Assembly (NCBI RefSeq): GCF_007826885.1
Contig: NZ_ML675589.1
Location: forward strand, 1 to 64,000
Length of the DNA stretch: 64,000 nt
Direction of reading: 5' to 3'
From: Candidatus Nitrosocosmicus arcticus
GTDB lineage: Archaea; Thermoproteota; Nitrososphaeria; Nitrososphaerales; Nitrososphaeraceae
Part shown: one piece after another, positions 52,401-62,200 of the stretch
Layout: each line of letters starts with the position of its first letter
Position numbering within the stretch: position 1 is the stretch's first letter
The notes under the pieces: generated by a model
The model's input: the letters and a program-made list of their open reading frames with translations, nothing else
What the model was told of the DNA's origin: nothing
Database searches by the model: none
Position numbers and translations under genes: made by a program

Positions 52401-53945
52401 CTATAAATTGATATTCCCATGCTTTTTCCACGGTCTACTCTCTTTTTTGTTAGAAAGGGCATTGAGGGCGCTAATTATTAATGGTCTTGTTTCCATAGGA
52501 TCAACAACAGAGTCAATCGTTCCCCTTTCCGCAGCTATGTATGGGTTTGCAAACTTGTTTCGATACTCTTTTGCCAAACTTTTCTTTTTGCTCACGGCAT
52601 CAGGAGAATCTTTTAGACTTTTCCTATGCATAATTGTAATGGCTGCTTCTGGCCCTAATACTGCAATTTCAGCTGTTGGCCATGCAATGTTCAAATCTGT
52701 ACCAAGATTTTTGCTCCCCATCGCAATATATGCTCCCCCATATGCTTTGCCTATGATACATGTAATTTTGGGAACAGTTGCTTCACAATATGCGAATAGA
52801 AGCTTGCTACCATGTCTGATAATTCCGTTGTGCTCTTGATCAGCTCCTGGTAAATATCCCGGGGTGTCTACAAGTGTAATTATAGGAATATTAAACGAGT
52901 CACAAAATCTAACAAATCTTGCAGCCTTATTTGAAGAGTGAATGTCTAATGCACCAGCTAAAAATAAAGGCTGATTTGCAATAATACCTATAGACCTCCC
53001 GCCCATCCTCGCAAATCCAACCATTATGTTTTCTGCAAAGAGTTCATGAACTTCAAAGAAAATCCGATTATCAACAATAGAAGTAATAATTTCTTTCATA
53101 TCATAAGATTGATATGGATTGTCAGGTAATACCTTTATCAAATTAATATCCAATCGGTTATGGTCGTCAACATCATCTACTAAAATTTCGACTTCTTCTT
53201 TATTATTCTGCGGAAGGTAAGAGAGCAACGTTTTAATTTTATCCATGCAATCAACTTCGTCCTTAGCTACGAAATGTGCAACTCCTGATTTTGTAGCATG
53301 AGTTATAGCACCTCCCAAATCCTCGAAGGTAACTTCTTGACTCAGGACTTCTTTTACAACTTCGGGTCCTGTAACAAACATCTGGCCTACATTTTCAACC
53401 ATTATAACAAAATCTGTCATCGCTGGAGAATATACAGCCCCACCAGCACAGGGTCCAATACTCGCAGTTATTTGAGGTATAACACCCGATGCAAGTGCAT
53501 TTTTGAGAAAAATATCACCATAACCGTCTAGGCTTGATACTCCTTCCTGGATCCTTGCCCCTCCCGAATCAAGAATACCAATAATAGGACATCCCACCTT
53601 TAGTGCATGTGTCATAACTTTAGATACTTTTTTTCCAGCCATTTCTCCTAGCGAACCGCCCAGAACAGTAAAATCATAAACGTAAATGAATATTTGTCTA
53701 CCGTTGATGGTTCCAAAACCAGTTATCAACCCATCACCATAATACTTTTTTATGTCAGGGTCATCACTTCGGTGAGTTACAAATTTGTCAATTTCGGTAA
53801 ATGTATCGGGATCTAATAAAAGATTTATTCTCTCTCTCGCAGTTAGCTTCCCTTTGGAATGCTGAGATTCAACTTTATCTGGACCTCCACCTGCTTCAGC
53901 ACTGTGTTTTCGGTCGTAATATTGTTTTAGTTTTTCCTCACGCAT
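52401..53945 (-). CDS. pccB: carboxyltransferase subunit of acetyl-CoA/propionyl-CoA carboxylase
   Basis: A 514-residue crotonase-fold carboxyltransferase: KLTARERINLLLDPDTFTEI, YDFTVLGGSLGEMAGKKVSK, GGARIQEGVSSLDGYG, the oxyanion motif ASIGPCAGGAVYSPAMTD, and VDTPGYLPGADQEHNGIIRH with AYGGAYIAMGS. It moves carboxyl from biotin to acyl-CoA. It leads the pccB-accC-accB operon. One transferase for both acetyl- and propionyl-CoA is established for this lineage; the substrate range here is inferred. Confidence 0.95.
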   Translation of the reverse strand: MREEKLKQYYDRKHSAEAGGGPDKVESQHSKGKLTARERINLLLDPDTFTEIDKFVTHRSDDPDIKKYYGDGLITGFGTINGRQIFIYVYDFTVLGGSLGEMAGKKVSKVMTHALKVGCPIIGILDSGGARIQEGVSSLDGYGDIFLKNALASGVIPQITASIGPCAGGAVYSPAMTDFVIMVENVGQMFVTGPEVVKEVLSQEVTFEDLGGAITHATKSGVAHFVAKDEVDCMDKIKTLLSYLPQNNKEEVEILVDDVDDHNRLDINLIKVLPDNPYQSYDMKEIITSIVDNRIFFEVHELFAENIMVGFARMGGRSIGIIANQPLFLAGALDIHSSNKAARFVRFCDSFNIPIITLVDTPGYLPGADQEHNGIIRHGSKLLFAYCEATVPKITCIIGKAYGGAYIAMGSKNLGTDLNIAWPTAEIAVLGPEAAITIMHRKSLKDSPDAVSKKKSLAKEYRNKFANPYIAAERGTIDSVVDPMETRPLIISALNALSNKKESRPWKKHGNINL

Positions 53946-54031
53946 ATATTATGTTTTTACTCTTTAACAGTAGTAAATATAGATTTTGCTATGAATAAGT
54001 GCGGATTCATTTAGGGACCATGTGTCATTAT

Positions 54032-54262
54032 TTAGTCCTTTTCTCGAAGTTCACGCAACCCATTCCTGCCTCCTTTAGCCCGTCTAAAATAATTTAGTCC
54101 TAGGTTGTAATTTTCATATAAGGATTCAAGGGTTTCGATTTCCATCCTTAAGAAATCTTTTTCATAATTAGAAGATTTATCTGAATTTTGCAAGTCTTGT
54201 AATCTTTTTACTTTTTCTGCCAAGAGCTTACTAACATTATACTCATACTCACTTGACAACAT
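54032..54262 (-). CDS. small coiled-coil protein, 76 aa
   Basis: A 76-residue charged helical protein (VSKLLAEKVKRLQDLQNSDK, EKDFLRMEIETLESLYENYN), with heptad-like Leu spacing and a basic C-terminus (RRAKGGRNGLRELREKD). It has no zinc or catalytic motif. It is in the same direction as, and downstream of, the zinc protein and RFC-L genes, and may belong to the end of that operon. Family unknown. Confidence 0.55.
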   Translation of the reverse strand: MLSSEYEYNVSKLLAEKVKRLQDLQNSDKSSNYEKDFLRMEIETLESLYENYNLGLNYFRRAKGGRNGLRELREKD

Positions 54263-54328
54263 ATACCACTAGACCATATCGTATAGGATTATACATTTTA
54301 ATCTTTTTAAATCGTTTAATAGCTTATT

Positions 54329-54781
54329 CTACAAGGATTTTATCTTGTTTGAGAAGGCATGTTTGTATTCTTCAAATATATGCAGATCTGAGCAAGATAA
54401 GCAAGTTGAACAAAAAAGTGTATCTAGAGTACTAATATTTCTTTCAAGTTTTAATAGGGTCATTATCAGATCATCCTGAAAGTTTATCTCCTTGCTGCAT
54501 ATGAAACACTTTTCCTTACTTTCTCGGTCCGTGATAAATTCGGCCAGTAAGCTGTCCCCATTTTTTTGACTTTGGATGGTTTTGTTCTTGAACGAATTTT
54601 GATTCTTCTTAGCATAGAGACCAGAAAGATTATAACAATCTTGATGGATGATTGATTTAGCTGTCCTAGACCAATAACCCACTTCTGCTGAGTTTACCCT
54701 TTGTTTACAAATTAAACAAAGACCTGGAAATCTCATATTCATCTTTATCCAATCAGGGGCTAGTAAAGGATCATTGTCCAT
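54329..54781 (-). CDS. double zinc-binding protein, 150 aa
   Basis: A 150-residue protein with two Cys sets. The first is CLICKQRVNSAEVGYWSRTA followed by IIHQDCY, a treble-clef pattern near residues 22-50. The second is CFICSKEI in the middle with FCSTCLSC later. The motif GYWSRT-K-IIHQDC resembles PARP-like/HIT zinc fingers seen in small Nitrososphaeria proteins. It lies 38 bp downstream of RFC-L, so it may be part of the replication/translation operon. Function unknown. Confidence 0.68.
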   Translation of the reverse strand: MDNDPLLAPDWIKMNMRFPGLCLICKQRVNSAEVGYWSRTAKSIIHQDCYNLSGLYAKKNQNSFKNKTIQSQKNGDSLLAEFITDRESKEKCFICSKEINFQDDLIMTLLKLERNISTLDTLFCSTCLSCSDLHIFEEYKHAFSNKIKSL

Positions 54782-54819
54782 CGTAGAATCTATTTACATA
54801 CGAGAACCAGAACCATTGT

Positions 54820-56061
54820 TTAAAGTTTTGTTTTGCTTATTTGTTTTTCAATTTCCTTGTTTATGACTTCGTTAAACTTTAAGCTATCAGGATTATCAAA
54901 ATCAAGATCTTGAATTGCGAGATTTTTCAAGATCATAATGAAGTTGGAATAATAGAGAAGACCAATTTTGGATATACTTGTATGAAAAATCTTTGATAGT
55001 TCTGTTCTAAGAGGTCTTAATGACTGCCCCCTCATAAATATTGGACCCATTAATGAGAAGGGAACGGAATATTGATTATATTCTATGCCCTTATCTCTAC
55101 TAATCCTAAATAATTTCTGGAGTAGTAAGTCGTTGGCATATCTTAGTAAGCTCCAATTCCGTTTTTCATAAATCCTGTTTACAAATAAGTCAATCTCAGA
55201 AAGCTTATCTAGCATATTTGCCAAATCATTTGATGGAATATTTCTTTCACTGCTAACAATGCTGGTATACAAAGCATTCAAGAAATCTTTGTTACGTTCT
55301 TCCGAGGTAAAGCCGTATTTTGGAGTTGAATAACGAATGGATGATGTTATCAAGATTTGTTTTGCTTCTGAAATGTCAGTTATAGTAAAAAATTTGTTAA
55401 TACATTCTTCAACTGATAATCCAGTACCGGTGCTACCATCTGAATCGACATCACCTTCCAGCTTTGTTTGTAAAGTATTCAGAAGGGTGCGGGCATCACC
55501 CCGACTTTGACTAATAATCTTAAACTGCTCTGAGCTTTTTAAATGCTGTCGCTCCATCCTCATGACGTTTTGGAGCAACATATAACTTGCAAATGATGAC
55601 AAGGGTCTAAATTCGACAAGCTTACTGTTTTTTATGATTTCTTTCATTTTATAGCTCTTTGAATTTGAGGCCATTATTATCGGAACATCAGAATTCTTTA
55701 ATATATTGGACAAAAATGGCATTCCACCATAATCATCTCTACTGGAGATACCATCTACCTCATCTAAAAACAATAGCATTTGCTTTCCAAAAATACTATT
55801 GTTTAGTAGGATCGGATTTATGATAGTCTCCAAATTAATTTTATTCCGAAGATCACTTGCATTTAGTTCAATCAAATCAAAATCCAGAAGTTTAGCCAAT
55901 GACTGAACAAACGATGTCTTTCCAGTTCCTGGAGGACCTATGATAAGAAGTGGTTTTGTGCCCTTAATCCAACTTTTTAGCCATTTTAGCACCAGAAGCC
56001 TTGGTTTTTCATTACCAAAAAAGCTATCAAATTCGCTGACTCGATATTTTTCAATCCACAT
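54820..56061 (-). CDS. rfcL: replication factor C large subunit
   Basis: A 413-residue AAA+ clamp-loader subunit: WIEKYRVSEFDSFFGNEKPR at the start, Walker A IGPPGTGKTS near residue 42, Walker B LLFLDEVDGIS near 100, sensor 1 MASNSK, and the large-subunit SRGDARTLLNTLQ region. It loads PCNA with RFC-S. It lacks the C-terminal PIP box-rich tail in an obvious form; the end is Lys/Glu-rich. It is the distal member of the rpoB-to-uS7 operon. Confidence 0.92.
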   Translation of the reverse strand: MWIEKYRVSEFDSFFGNEKPRLLVLKWLKSWIKGTKPLLIIGPPGTGKTSFVQSLAKLLDFDLIELNASDLRNKINLETIINPILLNNSIFGKQMLLFLDEVDGISSRDDYGGMPFLSNILKNSDVPIIMASNSKSYKMKEIIKNSKLVEFRPLSSFASYMLLQNVMRMERQHLKSSEQFKIISQSRGDARTLLNTLQTKLEGDVDSDGSTGTGLSVEECINKFFTITDISEAKQILITSSIRYSTPKYGFTSEERNKDFLNALYTSIVSSERNIPSNDLANMLDKLSEIDLFVNRIYEKRNWSLLRYANDLLLQKLFRISRDKGIEYNQYSVPFSLMGPIFMRGQSLRPLRTELSKIFHTSISKIGLLYYSNFIMILKNLAIQDLDFDNPDSLKFNEVINKEIEKQISKTKL

Positions 56062-56094
56062 AATTTCTTAAAACCCGCCTCATTAAACCAAAAA

Positions 56095-57222
56095 TTATTC
56101 TTCATCTAATTCGTTCTGAAATGTATGCAGAAGGTCCGCTCTTTTGGTTACAAGCTCTCGATACCAGAATTCATTATAATGACTAACTGTTAAGAACAAA
56201 AATTCGAGGAATGGTTTTATCTTAATAGTATTATCTAGCATTTCTAATGCCAGGGATGCCTCAGTTAAATATGATTTACTCTTTTCTAAGGTTAACCTGA
56301 ATCCAGTTTTTACATCATGAGTAAGGGTTGAATAAAATAGAGGCCACGACGGAGACTTGATTCCCTTAGTAACAATTGCATCTTGGATCTCATTGCCACA
56401 CCCAACACTTTCTGCAGCGCTTGCCATACCTATATAATAAATTTCTGACAAAGGCCGTTGATTCAGACTCATATTTCTACCTGCTGTTCCAAGCACTGAC
56501 CGGTATTTCTTGTAACTTCGTTCTAAATTATTGTAAGTAAGTTCAAGTTTTTTGGTTTTCAATTCATAATCGATTTGTTGACCTAAAAGGGCGTCATCAA
56601 AACCAGACTGAAATTCTTCAAGTACTCCGGGTGCTGTTTCACTTATTTTTTGCTTTGCCAATAAAAGTATGTATGGATTAATGAATTTGTAGTCTTCAAG
56701 ATAATCAATGTCTTCATCTTTATCCAAAATCCTATCCATAGGCTCGCTCAAATCGATGGCAATCAAATGTCCATCTATCACATTATTTCTCATTTTGTCA
56801 TCTTGTAAACCCTTGCTCTCAGCGTAACCATCAAAAAGAGCATAAAATACGGGAAAAGTCATTTTTATGAAATTGGAATTAAGTATCCTATTGATCCTGT
56901 CAAACAAATCAGCCGGATTTTCCAACTTTAACTTGAGCGCTTTAATTTCTTCTGGAATAAGCTCTAATTCATGAGTACCACCAATTTCCTTTATGAAATC
57001 TCCGTGTGTCTGGATAGGAGAAGAATCGGACTTTATTAATTTATAAATCCCATCTTTATATCTTTGGACAAAACCATCATACTCTATTTTTGATTTATTC
57101 AGATAGAATTTGAATGATGTGTATTTTTTGTCCCGGATTAAACCACTTTTAAAAATTTTTCTCCCGGATGGGGTCATCAATAAATTCCGTTTGTTAAAAA
57201 TATAATCGTCTTTACCACTCAT
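56095..57222 (-). CDS. unassigned 375-aa protein in the informational operon
   Basis: A 375-residue soluble protein with no motif I can name. The N-terminal 70 residues are beta-rich and basic (RNLLMTPSGRKIFKSGLIRD, KKYTSFKFYLNKSKIEYDGF). The rest is helical and acidic, with ENPADLFDRINRILNSNFIK, YAESKGLQDDKM, and a C-terminal helical bundle ending YNEFWYRELVTKRADLLHTF. Two Gly/Ala-rich turns (GMASAAESVGCGN) lie near residue 280. Position between uS7 (41 bp) and RFC-L (33 bp) suggests a role in translation or replication, but this is inference only. Confidence 0.75.
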   Translation of the reverse strand: MSGKDDYIFNKRNLLMTPSGRKIFKSGLIRDKKYTSFKFYLNKSKIEYDGFVQRYKDGIYKLIKSDSSPIQTHGDFIKEIGGTHELELIPEEIKALKLKLENPADLFDRINRILNSNFIKMTFPVFYALFDGYAESKGLQDDKMRNNVIDGHLIAIDLSEPMDRILDKDEDIDYLEDYKFINPYILLLAKQKISETAPGVLEEFQSGFDDALLGQQIDYELKTKKLELTYNNLERSYKKYRSVLGTAGRNMSLNQRPLSEIYYIGMASAAESVGCGNEIQDAIVTKGIKSPSWPLFYSTLTHDVKTGFRLTLEKSKSYLTEASLALEMLDNTIKIKPFLEFLFLTVSHYNEFWYRELVTKRADLLHTFQNELDEE

Positions 57223-57263
57223 TGAATGTCACTAAATAAATGATAGAAATAGAGAGTTTGTAA

Positions 57264-57872
57264 TCATCTAGATGACATTGCAATCCTTTCCTGCTCATTT
57301 TTCTTTTTTATCGCATAACTGTTCATGTCGTTCTCAGAGGCCAACATAATTTCTCTGGCAAGTACCTCTTCCATGGCCTGAGGTGAAGAATAAGTCGACT
57401 CGCGTACTCCCTCGGCTATAAATCGCAAAGCTAGGTCCACCCTTCTTAAAGGTGAAACATCAACTGAAACATGATAAACCACACCACCATATACTATTCT
57501 GGTAGTATCCTCATTTGGAGCTGCATTTTCTATTGCCCTTATAAGTAATTCTACAGGATTCTTACCGGTTTCTATTGAAATAATTTCGAGTGCCGTTTTT
57601 ACAACGTTCATAACCTTTGTCTTTTTACCTCCCATTCGCCCCGTATTTTTTGCATATCTTTTTCCAAAATGCATAAGTTTGTTGGTTAGACGTTCAATTA
57701 TACTGACCTCTGCTTTTTTTAATCGCTGATGCTCATGACGTCCAAATGTTACCGGTATGGTCATTGAGGGATGTAAATGGATGACATTTTTCAGCCCTTC
57801 ATCTACAATTTCGATATTTCTTGTATCCCATTTGTTAAATAGGAGCATATTTACTTGTTCTTTTCCACTCAT
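57264..57872 (-). CDS. rps7: ribosomal protein uS7
   Basis: 202 residues. It has the RLTNKLMHFGKRYAKNTGRM start of the S7 core, KKTKVMNVVKTALEIISIET, GKNPVELLIRAIENAAPNED, and VSPLRRVDLALRFIAEGVRE near residue 150. It organises the 3' major domain of 16S rRNA. The N-terminal 50 residues are the archaeal extension. Its ATG lies two bases after the uS12 stop, so translation is coupled. Confidence 0.96.
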   Translation of the reverse strand: MSGKEQVNMLLFNKWDTRNIEIVDEGLKNVIHLHPSMTIPVTFGRHEHQRLKKAEVSIIERLTNKLMHFGKRYAKNTGRMGGKKTKVMNVVKTALEIISIETGKNPVELLIRAIENAAPNEDTTRIVYGGVVYHVSVDVSPLRRVDLALRFIAEGVRESTYSSPQAMEEVLAREIMLASENDMNSYAIKKKNEQERIAMSSR

Positions 57873-57874
57873 TG

Positions 57875-58312
57875 TTATCGCCTAGGTTTCTCTTTCTTTC
57901 CTCTTACCAATTGATTAAGTGATACACCATTAACTTTGAATACTTGCCATCTAACCCCCGGGATATCACCCATTGCACCACCCATTGAGCCCCCTATTCC
58001 TTCCAAAACCACTTCATCGTGTTCATCTACAAAGTTTAGTGCACCGTCTCGTGGCAAAAATGCAGTAATTGATTTTCCATTTTTTATTAATTGTACCCGC
58101 ACACATTTTCGGACTGCAGAATTAGGCTGTTTTGATTCGATGCCAACCTTTTCTAATACTATACCTCTGGCCTGTGGAGCACCCTCCAACGGATTAGCCT
58201 TCTTATCTAACATTAACATTCTACGTTTATAATATTTATTTGACCATCGGGATCGCTTTCTTTTTGTTTTCAAAACTCTACCCGAGAATAATCCTAACGG
58301 TGATTTACTCAA
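57875..58312 (-). CDS. rps12: ribosomal protein uS12
   Basis: 145 residues. It has [20 protein letters not shown], then [20 protein letters not shown], and [20 protein letters not shown] with [18 protein letters not shown]. The KQPNSA and DIPGVR loops are the decoding-centre contacts. Archaeal length is normal. It is 6 bp downstream of the NusA-like gene. Confidence 0.97.
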   Translation of the reverse strand: MSKSPLGLFSGRVLKTKRKRSRWSNKYYKRRMLMLDKKANPLEGAPQARGIVLEKVGIESKQPNSAVRKCVRVQLIKNGKSITAFLPRDGALNFVDEHDEVVLEGIGGSMGGAMGDIPGVRWQVFKVNGVSLNQLVRGKKEKPRR

Positions 58313-58318
58313 TAAATA

Positions 58319-58789
58319 TCACATCTTTTCACTTTTAATTAATTGTTCCGGACTTATAACCAGGACGTTCGTAATATTGAAATATCTCTTCGCAAGTAGT
58401 CGCGCTTTGTCCACATTCCTTCCATCTTTACCCACGACTAGTCCCTTTTTCTTGGCATCTGCAACAACTAAGGCTATTTTAGTTCCATCCAATCGATCGT
58501 TTATTCGAATTTCTTGAATAATATTTGAATTGAAAATATTTTTGACAAAATTAGTTGCATTCTCAGAATGTTCTACCAATTCTATTTTCTTATTAATCAC
58601 GTTTTGTAATTGCTTAATATTGGACCCTCCTTTGCCAATTGCCATTCCCATTTGACCTCTATTCACAACAAAAATTACTCGTTCCATCTTTTCATCAATT
58701 ATACAGTCTCGGGCATCAGCGGTCGTGACTGTCTGAAATAACGATAATAATCGAAACTCATCTGGAGATAATTTAATTTTTTCACTCAT
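58319..58789 (-). CDS. nusA: NusA-like transcription/RNA-binding protein
   Basis: About 156 residues from the inner ATG (MSEKIKLSPDEFRLLSLFQT); an upstream start at 58810 adds seven residues. It consists of two KH domains only, with GQMGMAIGKGGSNIKQLQNV near residue 60 and GLVVGKDGRNVDKARLLAKR near 125, which is the archaeal NusA form lacking the bacterial S1 and N-terminal domains. The first KH loop GKGG is typical and the second is GKDG. Its place between eL30 and uS12 is the standard archaeal order. Confidence 0.93.
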   Translation of the reverse strand: MSEKIKLSPDEFRLLSLFQTVTTADARDCIIDEKMERVIFVVNRGQMGMAIGKGGSNIKQLQNVINKKIELVEHSENATNFVKNIFNSNIIQEIRINDRLDGTKIALVVADAKKKGLVVGKDGRNVDKARLLAKRYFNITNVLVISPEQLIKSEKM

Positions 58790-58925
58790 TTCAAGCGCAC
58801 CCAACAACAAAAGAATATTTCATCCAAGTATAAATAATTCTCTCAAAGTTATCCCAATTTAAGTCTATTTTAAGACAGAAATTTTAGAAATATAGAAAAT
58901 GATAAAAGAGCACTAGCCATATTGA

Positions 58926-59228
58926 TTAACTACTAATTAACTCTTTTACTTCTTCATCTGAGACATTCTTTAATGAAACTACACTGGTTCCATAGGATAA
59001 GCTGCAAAGTCTTCCGAGGAGTACAGAATTACCCGGGTATTGGATTACAGAAATATCACTTTCTTCAGCAGACTTCTTTATTTTTTCTTCCTTTTCAGGG
59101 GTCAAGGACTTTGAAAGTACAATTATCTTTGTGCCTTTGATATACTGCAATACTTCTTTATATCCAGTTTTTATTTTGTTATTTGTTACTCCTTCCTTTA
59201 GGAATTTTGCCAATTTCTTTTCATTCAT
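58926..59228 (-). CDS. rpl30e: ribosomal protein eL30
   Basis: 100 residues of the L7Ae/L30e fold: KTGYKEVLQYIKGTKIIVLS near residue 20, then PEKEEKIKKSAEESDISVIQ and SVLLGRLCSLSYGTSVVSLK. It binds rRNA kink-turns. In archaea it sits directly behind the RNA polymerase A genes, as here (8 bp after rpoA). A 115-bp gap before the NusA-like gene may hold a second promoter. Confidence 0.93.
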   Translation of the reverse strand: MNEKKLAKFLKEGVTNNKIKTGYKEVLQYIKGTKIIVLSKSLTPEKEEKIKKSAEESDISVIQYPGNSVLLGRLCSLSYGTSVVSLKNVSDEEVKELISS

Positions 59229-59236
59229 ATACTTCT

Positions 59237-62200
59237 CTATTCCTTGACACTCATATATAGATCAATCATTCCAGTACCAACTGGTACTGTGGCCCCGACT
59301 ATTACATTTTCAGTAACTCCTTTTAATGGTTCCACTTGTCCCTCAAGTGCAGCCCTAGCTATTGTAGGGACAGTAATTTCAAAAGCGGCCCTTGCCAATA
59401 CTGAAGTCTTTGTTCCAGCTATACCGTGACGGCCAATTTGCTGCAAGTATCCCTTTGAGGTCATCAAATCTGATACTAACATAATATGTCGGATATCAAC
59501 TTCTAAACCCTGCTCCTCTAAAGTATTAGTGACTTCTTTGACTAGTGCGGTTCTCGCAGCTTCAATCCCAAGAGTTTGCCATATTTCAAATACATTGTTT
59601 GTGGTTATTCTGGATACATCTATTCCTTCTACTAGTACCACTTTTGCCAAATTTGAACCAGCTGTCTGAATCACCCATTCATCATTTTGTTTTACAATTG
59701 TTACTCTTTCGATATCAGGTACACCCTTAACGCGCGCGTTCAATAACTTATTTCGTAGTGTTAGTAAAGTTTGAGCATCTGGTTCTTGAGACATGGAAAT
59801 CTTTATAATAAGACTATCTTCGTTTATGGTAACTTCGTATCTCTTCTTAGAACTTTTCAAAACTTCGTGGATTTCCTGTATAGACGTTCCTCTGTCAACT
59901 ATCTTCTTTTCAGAGAAGAAAAATGACAAATTCCCACTGTAATCAGTATCGACTTTGTTTACTAGATCGGATATCCGTGTAAAAATAATCCTCTTTGCAA
60001 CTTCTAAGGCTTTTTCTCTCGAGAATTTGTGCTCAGCATCAAGATAAATATCCATCGTAGGGGTAACCGGTTTCTTTCTTGCGTCCACTAACTCAATAAG
60101 TCTGGGTAAACCCAAAGTTACATTTCTTTCTTTTACCCCGGCGAAATGAAAAGTTCTCAAGGTCATCTGGGTACCTGGTTCTCCAATAGATTGAGCCGTA
60201 ACAACTCCCGCTGCTTCTCCTGGTTCTATCAGGGCTTTGTCAAACAAATCCATTATCTTGTGCATTACTTTTTTAATCCCAGTCTTGCTAAGTGGGTATG
60301 CTATTAATGCCGCTTCAATTTCCTGGGTTAACTTTGTATTCATCTTTTCTTTGAATTTCAGCAACAGATCCTTCATTTCAGATTCACTAGTTTTGACTCC
60401 TTCATCAACAACGGATTCACTCTCAACCAACCTATTGATATTTACGGCATCACCATGATCGCTTTTAGCTGGATCAATACCATCATCCCCATAAACATAC
60501 TGAATAATATTTCCATGTGGATCACGGACAGTTAAATCGTATTCAATTTTAAGATGTTCCAACGCATTTATGAGTCTGCGCTGCATATATCCTGATTGTT
60601 GAGTACGTACTGCAGTATCCACTAGACCCTCTCTACCCCCCATTGCATGAAAGAAAAATTCGATTGGGTTTAGTCCGTCCCTGTAGTTTGATTTAACAAA
60701 GCCCTTGGAATCAGGGTTTTGATCACCAGGCCTAAAATGTGGTAACGCCCTGTTCCTGTACCCCTTGATAATCCTTTTTCCACGGATTGATTGTTGACCC
60801 AAAGCTGCAGTCATCTGTCCAATATTCAAAGTGGACCCTCTTGCCCCGGTTGAAGCCATGATTACCCCAGAGTTGTCATCAGGAAACGATCGGTCGGCAA
60901 TTTTTCCCGCCCTGTCTCTTGCTCTCGAGAGTTCATTAACAACATATAGTTCCAAAGCTTCCTCTGGAGATAAACCTCTAGTTAAAGGCAATGTACCGTC
61001 ATGATACTGTTTTATCAATTCATCGATTTTACTATAAGTTTTTTGAATTACATCTTGAATTTCTTTCCGAGTTTCGTCGCTCAACCATAAATCAGAATAC
61101 CCATAGCTAAATCCCCTGTGAGTAATGTATGTCTTTAACATAATAAGTATAGCATCCAGGAATTTTTTTGCTTCATCGTTACCGTAGTCCTTTGTAATTC
61201 TGTGAAGTACACTATCAGGTTCTTCTGCACCTATTGAAGCTTTATCGATTACACCTGACATCAACTGTCCATTTTTTATGACAACATCCTTGCCCTGCAA
61301 CTTTGAAGCTTTATTCCACTTTGAAGTAATTACAAAGTTGAAATCCTTTGGTAAGAAAAGTGAAAACAACTGTTTGCCTGTAAAAAATCCTTTTCCATCC
61401 TTCTCTAAATGAGGTTTTGGTAAAGGTCCATTGTAACCACCCAAATATGCAAAATTAGATATTTCATCAGCAGTTAGTATCGTTTCATCCTTTGTTAGTA
61501 AGAATGCCCCAGTTATAAAATCACGTATACCGCCAATAATAGGACCGCCATATCTGGGCGAGATAAGTTGATCCTGAACCCTCATTAACAAGGCCGCTTC
61601 TGCCCTTGCCTCCTGGCTTTGTGGTACGTGCAAATTCATCTCGTCACCATCAAAGTCAGCGTTGTACGGTGGACATACAGCCGGGTGAAGCCTAAAAGTA
61701 CGATAAGGAAGTACTCTTACATTGTGAGCCATAATAGACATCCTATGCAATGATGGCTGTCGGTTAAATATTACAACATCCCCATCCATTAGATGACGCT
61801 CTACAGTATAGCCATTCATCAATGAATCAGCAATAGTGGCTCGATCCGCGACATAGTCCAGCCTTATTTTTACACCGTCGGGTCGAATAATGTAATTAGC
61901 CCCAGGGTAATTGTTGGGCCCATTTAGAACAAGATTTTTGAGTTTATCGATATTCCAGGTAGAAACAGTTTCTGGTATTGTAAGTTTTTTTGCGACATCA
62001 CTTGGTACACCCACGTCTGATATGGTAAGGTTTGGATCAGGTGAAATAACGGTTCTGCTTGAAAAATCAACTCGTTTGCCCGATAGTGAGCCCCTAAATC
62101 GACCCTCTTTACCCTTAAGTCTCTGGGTTATGGTCTTTAATGGCCTTCCAGACCTGTGATGAGCCTGAGGGATGCCTGACACCTCATTGTCAAAGTAAGT

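Noticed and set aside
52408-52839. 143-codon plus-strand frame opposite pccB
   Set aside because: It is a mirror of the strongly conserved carboxyltransferase C-terminus and carries no independent motif.
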